From Modestobacter sp. VKM Ac-2984 (GTDB lineage Bacteria; Actinomycetota; Actinomycetes; Mycobacteriales; Geodermatophilaceae): DNA of 64,000 nt. The stretch lies in NCBI RefSeq assembly GCF_026967985.1, contig NZ_JAPVBJ010000002.1:290349-354348 (forward strand), in the 5' to 3' direction. Made by a program: the position numbers and the translations under genes. Shown here piece by piece: positions 34,809-43,145 of this stretch (position 1 is its first letter; each line of letters opens with the position of its first letter). The notes below the pieces were generated by a model. The model had not been told where the DNA came from, did not search any database, and worked only from the letters and a program-made list of their open reading frames with translations.

Positions 34809-35843
34809 TCAGCTCGCGACGGTCGGGCGCAGGCGCCGGACCATGCTGGACTCGCGGACGACGAGCATCGGCTCGAAGACGGGTTGGTCGTGCTGGTGGC
34901 CCTCGCCCGCAGCCTCGTCCAGCAGGAGCTCCGCCGCGCGGCGGCCCAGTTCCTGGCGGGGTTTGCGGACCGAGGTCAGCGGGACGGCGGCGGCTGCGGC
35001 GTAGTCGATGTCGTCGTAGCCGACGATGGCGAAGTCGTCGGGCACCCGGACCCCCTGGCGCACCATCTCCTGCAGCACGCCCATCGCGAGCAGGTCGTTG
35101 GCGCAGACCGCGGCGGTGGGCCGGAGCCCGGCCGGGAGCCCGAGGACGTGGGACGCCGCCTCGCGGCCACCGGCCACGGTCAGCGTGTCCGGGGTGATCA
35201 CGGTGAGCGCGTCGTCGGAGCCGGTGCCCTCGCGGACGGCGGCGACGACTCCCCGGTAGCGCTCCTGCAGCTGCGGCAGGCCGCGCGGGCCGCCGATGAA
35301 GGCGATCCGGCGGTGCCCGCGCTCCAGCAGGTGGTCGGCGGCCAGCCGGCCACCGAGGACGTCGTCGACGGCCACGGCGCACTGGTCGGGGCCGGGTGCG
35401 CGGCGGTCGAGCAGCACGACCGGCACGCCGCGCTGCCGGAGCGTCTCGACCTGCGGGGACAGCTCCGCGGTCGGGGTGAGGACGACGCCCCGCACCCGCT
35501 GCTCGGTGAGCACGTCCAGGTGGGCGGCCTCCTTGGCCGGCCGGCCGTCGGAGTTGCAGAGGATCACCGACAGCCCCTGCGCGTTCGCCACCTCCTCGAC
35601 CCCGCGGGCGACGTCGGTGAAGAACGGGTTGGCGATGTCCAGCACGACCAGCCCGATGGTGCGGCTGCGGCCGGCCCGGAGGTGGCGGGCCGACTCGTTG
35701 CGCACGAAGCCCAGCGCGGTGATCGCGCTCAGCACCCGTTCCCGGGTCCCGGGGCTGACCGTGTCGGGCCGGTTGAGGACGTTGCTGACCGTGCCGACCG
35801 AGACGCCGGCGTGGACGGCGACGTCCCGGATGCTGGCGGTCAG
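34809..35843 (-). CDS. LacI-family regulator of the rha/lut genes (CTG start)
   Basis: A LacI/GalR regulator of 344 aa. The helix-turn-helix (SIRDVAVHAGVSVGTVSNVL) is followed by the hinge (RHLRAGRSRTIGLVVLDI) and a periplasmic-binding-like effector domain. No ATG, GTG or TTG exists in frame before the DNA-binding domain: the frame opens after a TAG at about 35897, and the first such codon, GTG 35735, would remove the DNA-binding domain. A CTG at 35843 sits where homologues start, 5-6 nt after gagggggc, so I take it as the start. It probably senses rhamnose or a derivative and binds the operator at 35918. Confidence 0.85.
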   Translation of the reverse strand: MTASIRDVAVHAGVSVGTVSNVLNRPDTVSPGTRERVLSAITALGFVRNESARHLRAGRSRTIGLVVLDIANPFFTDVARGVEEVANAQGLSVILCNSDGRPAKEAAHLDVLTEQRVRGVVLTPTAELSPQVETLRQRGVPVVLLDRRAPGPDQCAVAVDDVLGGRLAADHLLERGHRRIAFIGGPRGLPQLQERYRGVVAAVREGTGSDDALTVITPDTLTVAGGREAASHVLGLPAGLRPTAAVCANDLLAMGVLQEMVRQGVRVPDDFAIVGYDDIDYAAAAAVPLTSVRKPRQELGRRAAELLLDEAAGEGHQHDQPVFEPMLVVRESSMVRRLRPTVAS

Positions 35844-35917
35844 CGCTGCCCCCTCGGTTCCCGGTCGGCCCGTTGACCGCTCGCACGCAGCATCCTACTG
35901 TGGCCCACAGCACCTTG

Positions 35918-35929
35918 TGAATCGTTTCA
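35918..35929. promoter_or_regulatory. LacI-type operator between lacI-lut and rha operons
   Basis: TGAATCGTTTCA is a dyad with the central CG typical of LacI/GalR operators (TGAA-TCGT-TTCA, outer arms perfect). It lies 14 bp before the rhaM start codon and 75 bp before the regulator's CTG, well placed to repress both divergent operons. Confidence 0.7.
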
Positions 35930-35942
35930 GCGAGGAGGGTCC

Positions 35943-36302
35943 GTGCCCCGCGTCTGCTTCACCCTCCAGGTCCGGCCCGACCGGCTCGCGGAGTACCGCG
36001 AGCGGCACGCCGCCGTGTGGCCGGAGATGCTCCGCGCGCTCCGCGACGCCGGCTGGCACGACTACCAGCTCTTCCTGCGCGAGGACGGACTGCTCGTCGG
36101 CACCGTCGTCACCGACGACCTCGACGCAGCCCAGGCCGCCGTGGACGCCGCGGACGTCAGCGCCCGCTGGGAGGCCGAGATGGCCCCCTTCTTCGAGACC
36201 GGGGACGGCCGCGGCAAGTCCTCGCTCGACCTCGTCTTCGACCTCGACGCCCAGCTGCGGGCCGCCGGGGAGCACACCACCACGAACGGAGAGACCCCGT
36301 GA
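35943..36302 (+). CDS. rhaM: L-rhamnose mutarotase
   Basis: A 119-aa dimeric alpha/beta-barrel protein that interconverts alpha- and beta-L-rhamnose before isomerisation. It begins MPRVCFTLQVRPDRLAEYRE; H22 in RHAAVWPEML matches the catalytic His of E. coli RhaM, and GWHDYQLFL supplies the Tyr region. It is slightly longer than the usual 104 aa because of a polar tail. The GTG start follows gaggagggtcc. Its stop overlaps the rhaI start, and the two are the head of the rhaMIDB operon. Confidence 0.93.
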   Translation: MPRVCFTLQVRPDRLAEYRERHAAVWPEMLRALRDAGWHDYQLFLREDGLLVGTVVTDDLDAAQAAVDAADVSARWEAEMAPFFETGDGRGKSSLDLVFDLDAQLRAAGEHTTTNGETP

Positions 36303-37471
36303 CCACCGATCTCCGCGCCCAGGCGCTCGCCGCCCTGGCCGAGCAGACCATCGAGCTGCCCTCCTGGGCGTTCGGCAACGCCGGCACCCGGTTCAAGGTC
36401 TTCAGCACCCCCGGCGTCCCGCGGGACCCGTTCGAGAAGATCAGCGACGCCGCCCAGGTGCACCGGCACACCGGCGTCGCCCCTCGGGTCTCGCTGCACA
36501 TCCCGTGGGACCTCGTCGACGACTTCACGAAGCTGGCCCAGCACGCGACCGACGAGGGCGTCTCGATCGGCGCGATCAACTCGAACCTGTTCCAGGCCGA
36601 CGAGTACCGGCTCGGGTCGCTGACCCACGCCGACCCGGCCGTGCGGACCAAGGCCGTGGCCCACCACGTGCAGTGCATCGACGTCATGCGGGCCACCGGC
36701 TCCACCGACCTGAAGATCTGGCTGCCCGACGGCACGAACTACCCGGGCCAGGACGACATCACCGACCGCCAGGAGCGCCTGGCGGAGTCGCTGCAGCAGA
36801 TCTACGCCGAGCTGGACCCCGAGCACCGGCTGGTCCTCGAGTACAAGTTCTACGAGCCGTACTTCTACACGATGGACATCCCCGACTGGGGCACCTCGCT
36901 GCTGCACTGCCTGGCGCTGGGCGAGCAGGCGAAGGTCGTGCTCGACACCGGCCACCACGCGCCGAACACCAACATCGAGTTCATCGTCGCCCAGCTGCTG
37001 CGGGTGGGCCGGCTCGGCGCCTTCGACTTCAACTCCCGCTTCTACGGCGACGACGACCTGATCGTGGGCGCAGCCGACCCCTTCCAGCTGTTCCGGATCA
37101 TGAACGAGATCGTCCGGGCCGACGCGCTCCGCCCGGACTCCGGCGTCAACTTCATGCTCGACCAGTGCCACAACATCGAGCCGAAGATCCCCGGCCAGAT
37201 CCGCTCGGTGATGAACGTGCAGGAGGCCACCGCCAAGGCGCTGCTGGTCGACCGCGAGGCGCTGCGGACGGCGCAGCGGAGCGGTGACGTGCTCGGCGCG
37301 AACGGCGCGCTGATGGACGCCTACAACACCGACGTCCGCCCGCTGCTCGCCGAGCTGCGCGAGTCGAAGGGCCTGCCCGCCGACCCCTACCGGGCCTACG
37401 CCGCCTCCGGGCACCAGGAGCAGATCGCCACCGAGCGCGTCGGAGGCCAGCAGGCCTCCTGGGGCGCCTGA
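36299..37471 (+). CDS. rhaI: L-rhamnose isomerase
   Basis: A 390-aa TIM-barrel isomerase converting L-rhamnose to L-rhamnulose. It is the rhizobial/actinobacterial type rather than E. coli RhaA. Metal-site segments include LVLEYKFYEPYFYTMDIPD, VVLDTGHHAPNTNIEF, FDFNSRFYGDDDL and NFMLDQCHNIEPKIPGQIRS. GTG 36299 overlaps the rhaM stop (GTGA). The assignment rests on these motifs plus position between mutarotase and aldolase. Confidence 0.93.
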   Translation: MTTDLRAQALAALAEQTIELPSWAFGNAGTRFKVFSTPGVPRDPFEKISDAAQVHRHTGVAPRVSLHIPWDLVDDFTKLAQHATDEGVSIGAINSNLFQADEYRLGSLTHADPAVRTKAVAHHVQCIDVMRATGSTDLKIWLPDGTNYPGQDDITDRQERLAESLQQIYAELDPEHRLVLEYKFYEPYFYTMDIPDWGTSLLHCLALGEQAKVVLDTGHHAPNTNIEFIVAQLLRVGRLGAFDFNSRFYGDDDLIVGAADPFQLFRIMNEIVRADALRPDSGVNFMLDQCHNIEPKIPGQIRSVMNVQEATAKALLVDREALRTAQRSGDVLGANGALMDAYNTDVRPLLAELRESKGLPADPYRAYAASGHQEQIATERVGGQQASWGA

Positions 37472-37490
37472 AGAACTGGAGGACGACGAG

Positions 37491-39527
37491 ATGACGAACC
37501 CCGTGGTCAGTGACCTGCTCGCCCGCTCCAACCGGCTGGGCGAGGACCCGCGCAACACCAACTACGCCGGCGGCAACACCTCCGCCGCCGGCACCGACAC
37601 CGACCCGGTCACCGGGCAGCCGGTCGAGCTGCTCTGGGTGAAGGGCTCCGGCGGCGACCTGGGCACCCTCACCGAGCCCGGCCTGGCGGTGCTCCGGCTG
37701 GACCGGCTGCGCTCGCTGGTCGACGTCTACCCCGGCGTCGACCGCGAGGACGAGATGGTCGCCGCGTTCGACTACTGCCTGCACGGCCGCGGCGGGGCCG
37801 CGCCGAGCATCGACACCGCGATGCACGGGCTGGTCCGCGCGGCCCACGTCGACCACCTGCACCCGGACTCCGGCATCGCCCTGGCCACCGCGGCCGACGG
37901 CGAGGCGCTGACGGCCGAGTGCTTCGGCGACCGCGTGGTCTGGGTGCCGTGGCGCCGTCCGGGGTTCCAGCTGGGGCTGGACATCGCCGAGATCGCCGAG
38001 AAGAACCCACAGGCCATCGGCGCCGTCCTGGGTGGGCACGGCATCACCGCCTGGGCCGACACCAGCGAGCAGTGCGAGGCCAACTCGCTGGAGATCATCC
38101 GGACGGCGGAGCGGTTCCTCGCCGAGCGCGGCCGCCCCCAGCCCTTCGGTGCCCCGCTGCCCGGGTACGAGGCGCTGCCGGAGGCCGAGCGCCGGGCGAA
38201 GGCGGCCGCGCTGTTCCCGGTGGTCCGCGGCCTGGCCTCGACCGACAAGCCGCAGGTCGGGCACCTCACCGACTCCGACGTCGTGCTGGACTTCCTCGCC
38301 GCCGCCGAGCACCCGCGGCTGGCGGCGCTGGGCACCTCCTGCCCCGACCACTTCCTGCGCACCAAGGTCCGCCCGCTGGTGGTCGACCTGCCGGCCTCCG
38401 CCCCGGTCGAGGACGTCGTCGTCCGGCTGAAGGAACTGCACGAGGCCTACCGCGCCGACTACGCGGCCTACTACGAGCGGCACGCGAGCCCGGACTCCCC
38501 CGCCATGCGCGGCGCGGACCCGGCGATCGTGCTGGTGCCCGGCGTCGGCATGTTCAGCTTCGGCGCGAACAAGCAGACCGCCCGGGTCGCCGGTGAGTTC
38601 TACGTCAACGCGATCAACGTGATGCGCGGCGCCGAGTCCGTCTCCACCTACGCGCCGATCGACGAGAGCGAGAAGTTCCGGATCGAGTACTGGGCGCTGG
38701 AGGAGGCCAAGCTCGCCCGGATGCCGAGGCCCAAGCCGCTGGCCACCCGGGTCGCGCTGGTCACCGGCGCGGCGAGCGGGATCGGCAAGGCGATCGCCCA
38801 GCGGCTGGCCGCCGAGGGCGCGTGCGTCGTCGTCGCCGACCTGGACCTGGCCAAGGCCACCGACGCCGCGGCGGAGATCGGCTCGGCCGACGTCGCGGTG
38901 GGCGTGGCGGCCGACGTCAGCGACGCCGAGGCGGTGGCCGCGGCGTTCCGCACGGCCGTGTTGGCCTTCGGCGGGGTCGACCTGGTGGTCAACAACGCTG
39001 GGCTGTCGATCTCCAAGCCGCTGCTGGAGACCACCGAGGCCGACTGGGACCTGCAGCACGACGTGATGGCCAAGGGCTCGTTCCTGGTCTCCCGCGAGGC
39101 GGCCCGGATCATGATCGAGCAGGGGATGGGCGGCGACGTCGTCTACATCTCCAGCAAGAACGCGGTCTTCGCCGGCCCGAGCAACATCGCCTACTCCTCG
39201 ACCAAGGCCGACCAGGCCCACCAGGTCCGGCTGCTGGCCGCCGAGCTCGGCGAGCACCAGATCCGGGTCAACGGCATCAACCCCGACGGCGTCGTCCGCG
39301 GGTCGGGGATCTTCGCCGGCGGCTGGGGCGCCAAGCGCGCCGCGGTCTACGGCGTCCCGGAGGAGGAACTGGGCCAGTTCTACGCCCAGCGCACCCTGCT
39401 CAAGCGCGAGGTGCTGCCCGACCACGTCGCCGACGCCGTCTTCGCCCTCACCGGCGGCGAGCTCACCCGGACGACCGGCCTGCACGTCCCGGTCGACTCC
39501 GGCGTCGCCGCCGCCTTCCTCCGCTGA
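37491..39527 (+). CDS. rhaD: Bifunctional rhamnulose-1-P aldolase / lactaldehyde dehydrogenase
   Basis: A 678-aa fusion. Residues 1 to about 400 form a class II aldolase domain (GGNTSAAGT, Zn ligands H122 and H124 in HVDHLHPDS, LGGHGITAW) that splits rhamnulose-1-phosphate into dihydroxyacetone phosphate and L-lactaldehyde. From about 420 there is an SDR domain: NAD-binding TGAASGIGKA, NNAG, and catalytic Y568/K572 in YSSTKADQ. It should oxidise lactaldehyde to lactate. This fused RhaE/W-like form is known in actinobacteria and bacilli. The ATG follows ctggaggac. The product lactate links directly to LutABC. Confidence 0.93.
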   Translation: MTNPVVSDLLARSNRLGEDPRNTNYAGGNTSAAGTDTDPVTGQPVELLWVKGSGGDLGTLTEPGLAVLRLDRLRSLVDVYPGVDREDEMVAAFDYCLHGRGGAAPSIDTAMHGLVRAAHVDHLHPDSGIALATAADGEALTAECFGDRVVWVPWRRPGFQLGLDIAEIAEKNPQAIGAVLGGHGITAWADTSEQCEANSLEIIRTAERFLAERGRPQPFGAPLPGYEALPEAERRAKAAALFPVVRGLASTDKPQVGHLTDSDVVLDFLAAAEHPRLAALGTSCPDHFLRTKVRPLVVDLPASAPVEDVVVRLKELHEAYRADYAAYYERHASPDSPAMRGADPAIVLVPGVGMFSFGANKQTARVAGEFYVNAINVMRGAESVSTYAPIDESEKFRIEYWALEEAKLARMPRPKPLATRVALVTGAASGIGKAIAQRLAAEGACVVVADLDLAKATDAAAEIGSADVAVGVAADVSDAEAVAAAFRTAVLAFGGVDLVVNNAGLSISKPLLETTEADWDLQHDVMAKGSFLVSREAARIMIEQGMGGDVVYISSKNAVFAGPSNIAYSSTKADQAHQVRLLAAELGEHQIRVNGINPDGVVRGSGIFAGGWGAKRAAVYGVPEEELGQFYAQRTLLKREVLPDHVADAVFALTGGELTRTTGLHVPVDSGVAAAFLR

Positions 39528-39528
39528 C

Positions 39529-41031
39529 GTGGGGGCCACGATCGCGACTCTGGCCCCCAGGGAGCTGACGCTCGCGGCCGTCGACCTGGGGGCCTCGAGC
39601 GGGCGGGTGATGGTCGGCCGGGTGGGTCCGGAGCGGCTGGAGCTGCGCGAGGCCAACCGGTTCGCCAACCGGCCGGTCCGGGTCGCCGGCACGTTGCACT
39701 GGGACGTGCTGGCGCTCTACGGCGGGGTGCTCGACGGCCTGCGGGCCGCCGGCCGGGACGTCGGGCCGCTGGACGGCGTGGGCATCGACAGCTGGGCGGT
39801 CGACGTCGGGCTGCTCGACGCCGACGGCGCGCTGCTGGGCAACCCGGTGCACTACCGGGACGCCCGGCACGCCACCGCCGTCCCGGGGGTGCACGAGCTG
39901 GTGTCACCGGCTGAGCTCTACCGGGTCAACGGCCTGCAGCACCTGCCGTTCAACACGGTCTTCCAGCTCGCGGCGATGCGGCAGCTGGCCGGGTTCGGGC
40001 TGGCCCGCCGGGCGCTGCTGATCCCCGACCTGCTGGCCTACTGGTTGACCGGGGCGGTCGGGGCGGAGGTCACCAACGCCTCCACCAGCGGGCTGCTGGA
40101 CGCCTGCACCCGGCAGTGGTCGACCGACCTCATCGACCGGCTGCACCTCCCGCACGAGCTGTTCCCGCCGTTGCGGCAACCCGGTGACCGGCTCGGCGAG
40201 CTCACCGACGAGGTGCTCGCCGACACCGGGCTCACCGGGCCGGTCCCGGTGACGGCGGTCGGTTCGCACGACACCGCTTCGGCTGTCGTCGGGGTGCCGG
40301 CGGAGTCCGAACGGTTCGCCTACGTCTCCTGCGGCACCTGGTCGCTGGTCGGGGTGGAGCTGCCCGGCCCGGTGCTCACCGAGGCCAGCCGGGAGGCCGG
40401 CTTCACCAACGAGCTCGGGGTGGACGGGACGGTCCGTCACCTGCGCAACGTGATGGGGCTCTGGCTGCTCCAGGAGTCGTTGCGCACCTGGCAGTCGGCC
40501 GGGCTGCCGGCCGACCTCACCGAGCTGCTGCACGCCGCGGCCCGGGAGCCGGCCTTCGGGGCGGTCGTCGACTGCGACGACGACCGCTTCCTGCCGCCCG
40601 GCGACATGCCCGCCCGGATCGCCGAGGTCTGCCGGGAGACCGGGCAGACGCCGCCGCAGAGCCAGGCGGCCACCGTCCGCTGCATCCTGGACAGCCTCGC
40701 GCTGGCCTACCGGCGCACGGTGCGCCAAGCGGCCGAGCTCTCCGGGCGGTCGGTGGACGTCGTCCACCTGGTCGGCGGCGGTGCCCGCAACACGCTGCTC
40801 TGCCAGCTCACCGCCGACGCCTGCGGGCTGCCGGTGCTGGCCGGACCGGTCGAGGCGGCGGCGCTGGGCAACGTGCTGGTCCAGGCCCGCGCCGGGGGCG
40901 CGCTCAGCGGCGGGCTGGCCGAGCTCCGGACACTGCTGCGGGCGACCCAGCAGGTCGTCCGGCACGATCCCACCCCGTCCCAGGAGGCCGCGTGGCAGGC
41001 CGCGGAGGACCGGGTCCGGCGTACCCGCTGA
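39529..41031 (+). CDS. rhaB: Rhamnulokinase
   Basis: A 500-aa FGGY-family sugar kinase phosphorylating L-rhamnulose. The phosphate-1 loop is AVDLGASSGRVMVG, GIDSWAVDVGLLD is the sugar-binding region, and VHLVGGGARNTLLCQLTADA is the C-terminal nucleotide-binding signature. The start is GTG 39529, one base after the rhaD stop, so it is last in the rhaMIDB operon. The N-terminal 11 residues (VGATIATLAPR) precede the conserved core and may be trimmed if a later start is used. Confidence 0.94.
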   Translation: MGATIATLAPRELTLAAVDLGASSGRVMVGRVGPERLELREANRFANRPVRVAGTLHWDVLALYGGVLDGLRAAGRDVGPLDGVGIDSWAVDVGLLDADGALLGNPVHYRDARHATAVPGVHELVSPAELYRVNGLQHLPFNTVFQLAAMRQLAGFGLARRALLIPDLLAYWLTGAVGAEVTNASTSGLLDACTRQWSTDLIDRLHLPHELFPPLRQPGDRLGELTDEVLADTGLTGPVPVTAVGSHDTASAVVGVPAESERFAYVSCGTWSLVGVELPGPVLTEASREAGFTNELGVDGTVRHLRNVMGLWLLQESLRTWQSAGLPADLTELLHAAAREPAFGAVVDCDDDRFLPPGDMPARIAEVCRETGQTPPQSQAATVRCILDSLALAYRRTVRQAAELSGRSVDVVHLVGGGARNTLLCQLTADACGLPVLAGPVEAAALGNVLVQARAGGALSGGLAELRTLLRATQQVVRHDPTPSQEAAWQAAEDRVRRTR

Positions 41032-41036
41032 ACGCG

Positions 41037-41070
41037 GCCAGGAGCCCGGCCCGGTGACCGGGCTCCTGGC
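41037..41070. terminator. Bidirectional terminator between rhaB and epimerase operons
   Basis: A perfect 13-bp stem pairs 41037-41049 (gccaggagcccgg) with 41058-41070 around an 8-nt loop, midway between two convergent stop codons. Confidence 0.75.
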
Positions 41071-41080
41071 GGTCAGCGCC

Positions 41081-41968
41081 TCAGCCCGCCCCGCCCCGCT
41101 GCGCCGCCGCCCCGGCCAGCCCGGCCTTGGTGAACGCCAGTGCGTCCCGGGCCAGGGCGTGGTTGTCGGTCCACAGGTTGCGCCAGATCGCCAGGTCGTT
41201 GGAGAGCGTCCGGTGCACGACCTCGGAGGAGAACGACTCGAAGGTGGCGATCCCCTCGTAGCCCACCTCGTCCAGCGCCCCGAAGAACTCCCCCCACGGG
41301 ATCGACCCGGTGCCCAGGGCGCCTCGGTGGGACTCCCCGATGTGGACGTAGCCCAGCCGCCCGGCCGCCGCGGCCGCCCGCACCGCATCGGCGAACGAGT
41401 GCTCCTCGATGTTCATGTGGTACGTGTCCAGGTGCGCCATCACGTTGGGCCGGTCCACCACGGCGATGAAGTCCAACGTCTCCTGGGTCGTGTTGATGAT
41501 GTTGGTCTCGTACCGGTTGCAGAACTCCAGGGCGAGGGTGATGCCGGAGGCCGCAGCCCTGTCCGCCAGCCAGGCGATCGTCTCCTGGGAGTTGGCGCGG
41601 CCCCGTTCGGTCGCCGGGGCGTCGTACTTGCCCAGCTTGGAGTAGAGGACCCCGCACAGGGTTGTGCCGCCGCTGTCGCGGAGGACGCCCAGCGCGGCGG
41701 CCAGCCGCGCGCGGCCGCGGGCCACCACGTCCGGGTCCTCGCTGGACACGTCGGTGTCCGCGCTCAGGCCGAGCGAGGCGCTCACCTGCAGCCCGTGCTC
41801 CTGGAGCAGCTCGGCGGTCATGTCCGCGTCGAACCCGGTGGGGTCGATCGGGGCGATCTCGATCAGGTCGTAGCCGGCCTCCGCGGTGGCGGCGATGGCC
41901 CGGCGCGCCTCCTCCCGCGTCCAGCTGCCGGTCCAGACCAGGGCGTGCACGCCGTGGGTCACGGTCAT
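41081..41968 (-). CDS. Ketose 3-epimerase-like sugar phosphate isomerase/epimerase
   Basis: A 295-aa TIM-barrel enzyme of the D-tagatose/D-psicose 3-epimerase group. The metal site is complete: E148 (LALEFCNRYE), D181 (AHLDTYHMNIEE), H209 (VHIGESHRG) and E244 (ATFESFS), at nearly the same positions as in characterised epimerases. It is last in the operon after the ABC transporter, 64 bp from the second permease, with agagagga before the ATG. Together with a rhamnose module, an epimerase acting on a related deoxy-ketose (for example rhamnulose/fuculose type) is plausible, but the substrate is not established. Confidence 0.85.
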   Translation of the reverse strand: MTVTHGVHALVWTGSWTREEARRAIAATAEAGYDLIEIAPIDPTGFDADMTAELLQEHGLQVSASLGLSADTDVSSEDPDVVARGRARLAAALGVLRDSGGTTLCGVLYSKLGKYDAPATERGRANSQETIAWLADRAAASGITLALEFCNRYETNIINTTQETLDFIAVVDRPNVMAHLDTYHMNIEEHSFADAVRAAAAAGRLGYVHIGESHRGALGTGSIPWGEFFGALDEVGYEGIATFESFSSEVVHRTLSNDLAIWRNLWTDNHALARDALAFTKAGLAGAAAQRGGAG

Positions 41969-42032
41969 GGGGTCCTCTCTCCGTGTCCCGGTCCCGGGGC
42001 ACTGTCAGGCGGTGACGTTCGGTCGGCGGGCG

Positions 42033-43145
42033 CTACGACGTCCCGCCGTAGCGCCGGTTGGCGAACCCGTTGAGCAGGGCGGCGAAGACGAGCACGAAGC
42101 CCAGGGCGAACAGCTGGAACTGGGTGCCGGCGTTGCCCGGGACGGCGAGCAGGATCCCGGCGTTGAGCCACACGATCAGCAGCGTGGCCAGCACCACCCC
42201 GGCGACCCGGCCGATGCCGCCGGTGATCGCCACCCCGCCGAGGACGGCGATGGTGATCGCCGGCAGGGCCATGCCGTTGCCGGCCACGCCGGCGTCCGGC
42301 CGGGCGGAGGCGAACTGGGCCACGGTGTAGACGGCCACCAGCCCGGACAGCGCGCCGGCCCCGACGTAGGCCAGGAAACGGGTGCGGCGGACGTTGATCC
42401 CGGTCCACTCGGCCGCCACGTCGTTGGTGCCGATCGCGTAGAGCTTGCGGCCGTAGGTGGTGCGTGCCATCACCAGCCAGATCACGACGATCGCCGGGAT
42501 CAGGTACGTGAACACCCCGAGCGGGACCGCCGGCACGGCGTCGGGCAGGAACGGGACCTCCACCGCCCGGGCGGTGGAGTAGAGCTCCTGGATCGGCTCG
42601 GCGTTGATCGGCTGCTGGTCGTTGATCACCAGGGCCAGCGAGCTGAACGCGTAGTAGGTCGCCAGCGTGGTGATCAGCGCCGGGAAACCCAGGTAGGCGA
42701 CGAGGACGCCGTTGAGCGCGCCGCACAGCGCGCCGAACGCCACGGCCAGCACCAGCGCCGGGAACAGCGACCAGCCCCACTCGCCGTAGGCGAAGCCGAA
42801 GACCATCCCGGTCAGGGAGACGATGGCGCCGACCGACAGGTCGATGCCGCCGCGGCCGGAGGTGATCACCAGCAGCTCGGCCAGCCCGAGCAGCACCAGC
42901 GGCACGGCGTTGATCAGCGTCGCCGCCAGGTAGCCGCTGTCGTAGGGCGCGCTGAGGTAGTTGTTGCCGCTCAGCGTCGTCATCGTGATCAGCACGACCG
43001 CGAGCAGGAGGACCAGCAGCGCGATGCGTTGGGTCAGCAGGACCCTCAGCAGCCGGCCGGGCAGGCTCTCCGGCCGGTCGGTGGCGGCGCCAGGCTGCGG
43101 CTTCTCCGGTGCCGGTGCCGGGGGAGGGGTGGTCGAGGTGGTCAT
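42033..43145 (-). CDS. rhaQ: Sugar ABC transporter permease (RhaQ-like)
   Basis: A 370-aa BPD_transp_2 inner-membrane permease with about ten hydrophobic segments. Family hallmarks are GGIDLSVGAIVSL and AITIAVLGGVAITGGIGRVAG. The N-terminal 30 residues are Pro/Ala-rich. It overlaps the upstream permease gene by 4 nt. The rhamnose assignment comes from neighbouring rha genes and the matching order of S-T-P-Q components in known rhamnose transporters, not from a residue signature. Confidence 0.85.
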   Translation of the reverse strand: MTTSTTPPPAPAPEKPQPGAATDRPESLPGRLLRVLLTQRIALLVLLLAVVLITMTTLSGNNYLSAPYDSGYLAATLINAVPLVLLGLAELLVITSGRGGIDLSVGAIVSLTGMVFGFAYGEWGWSLFPALVLAVAFGALCGALNGVLVAYLGFPALITTLATYYAFSSLALVINDQQPINAEPIQELYSTARAVEVPFLPDAVPAVPLGVFTYLIPAIVVIWLVMARTTYGRKLYAIGTNDVAAEWTGINVRRTRFLAYVGAGALSGLVAVYTVAQFASARPDAGVAGNGMALPAITIAVLGGVAITGGIGRVAGVVLATLLIVWLNAGILLAVPGNAGTQFQLFALGFVLVFAALLNGFANRRYGGTS

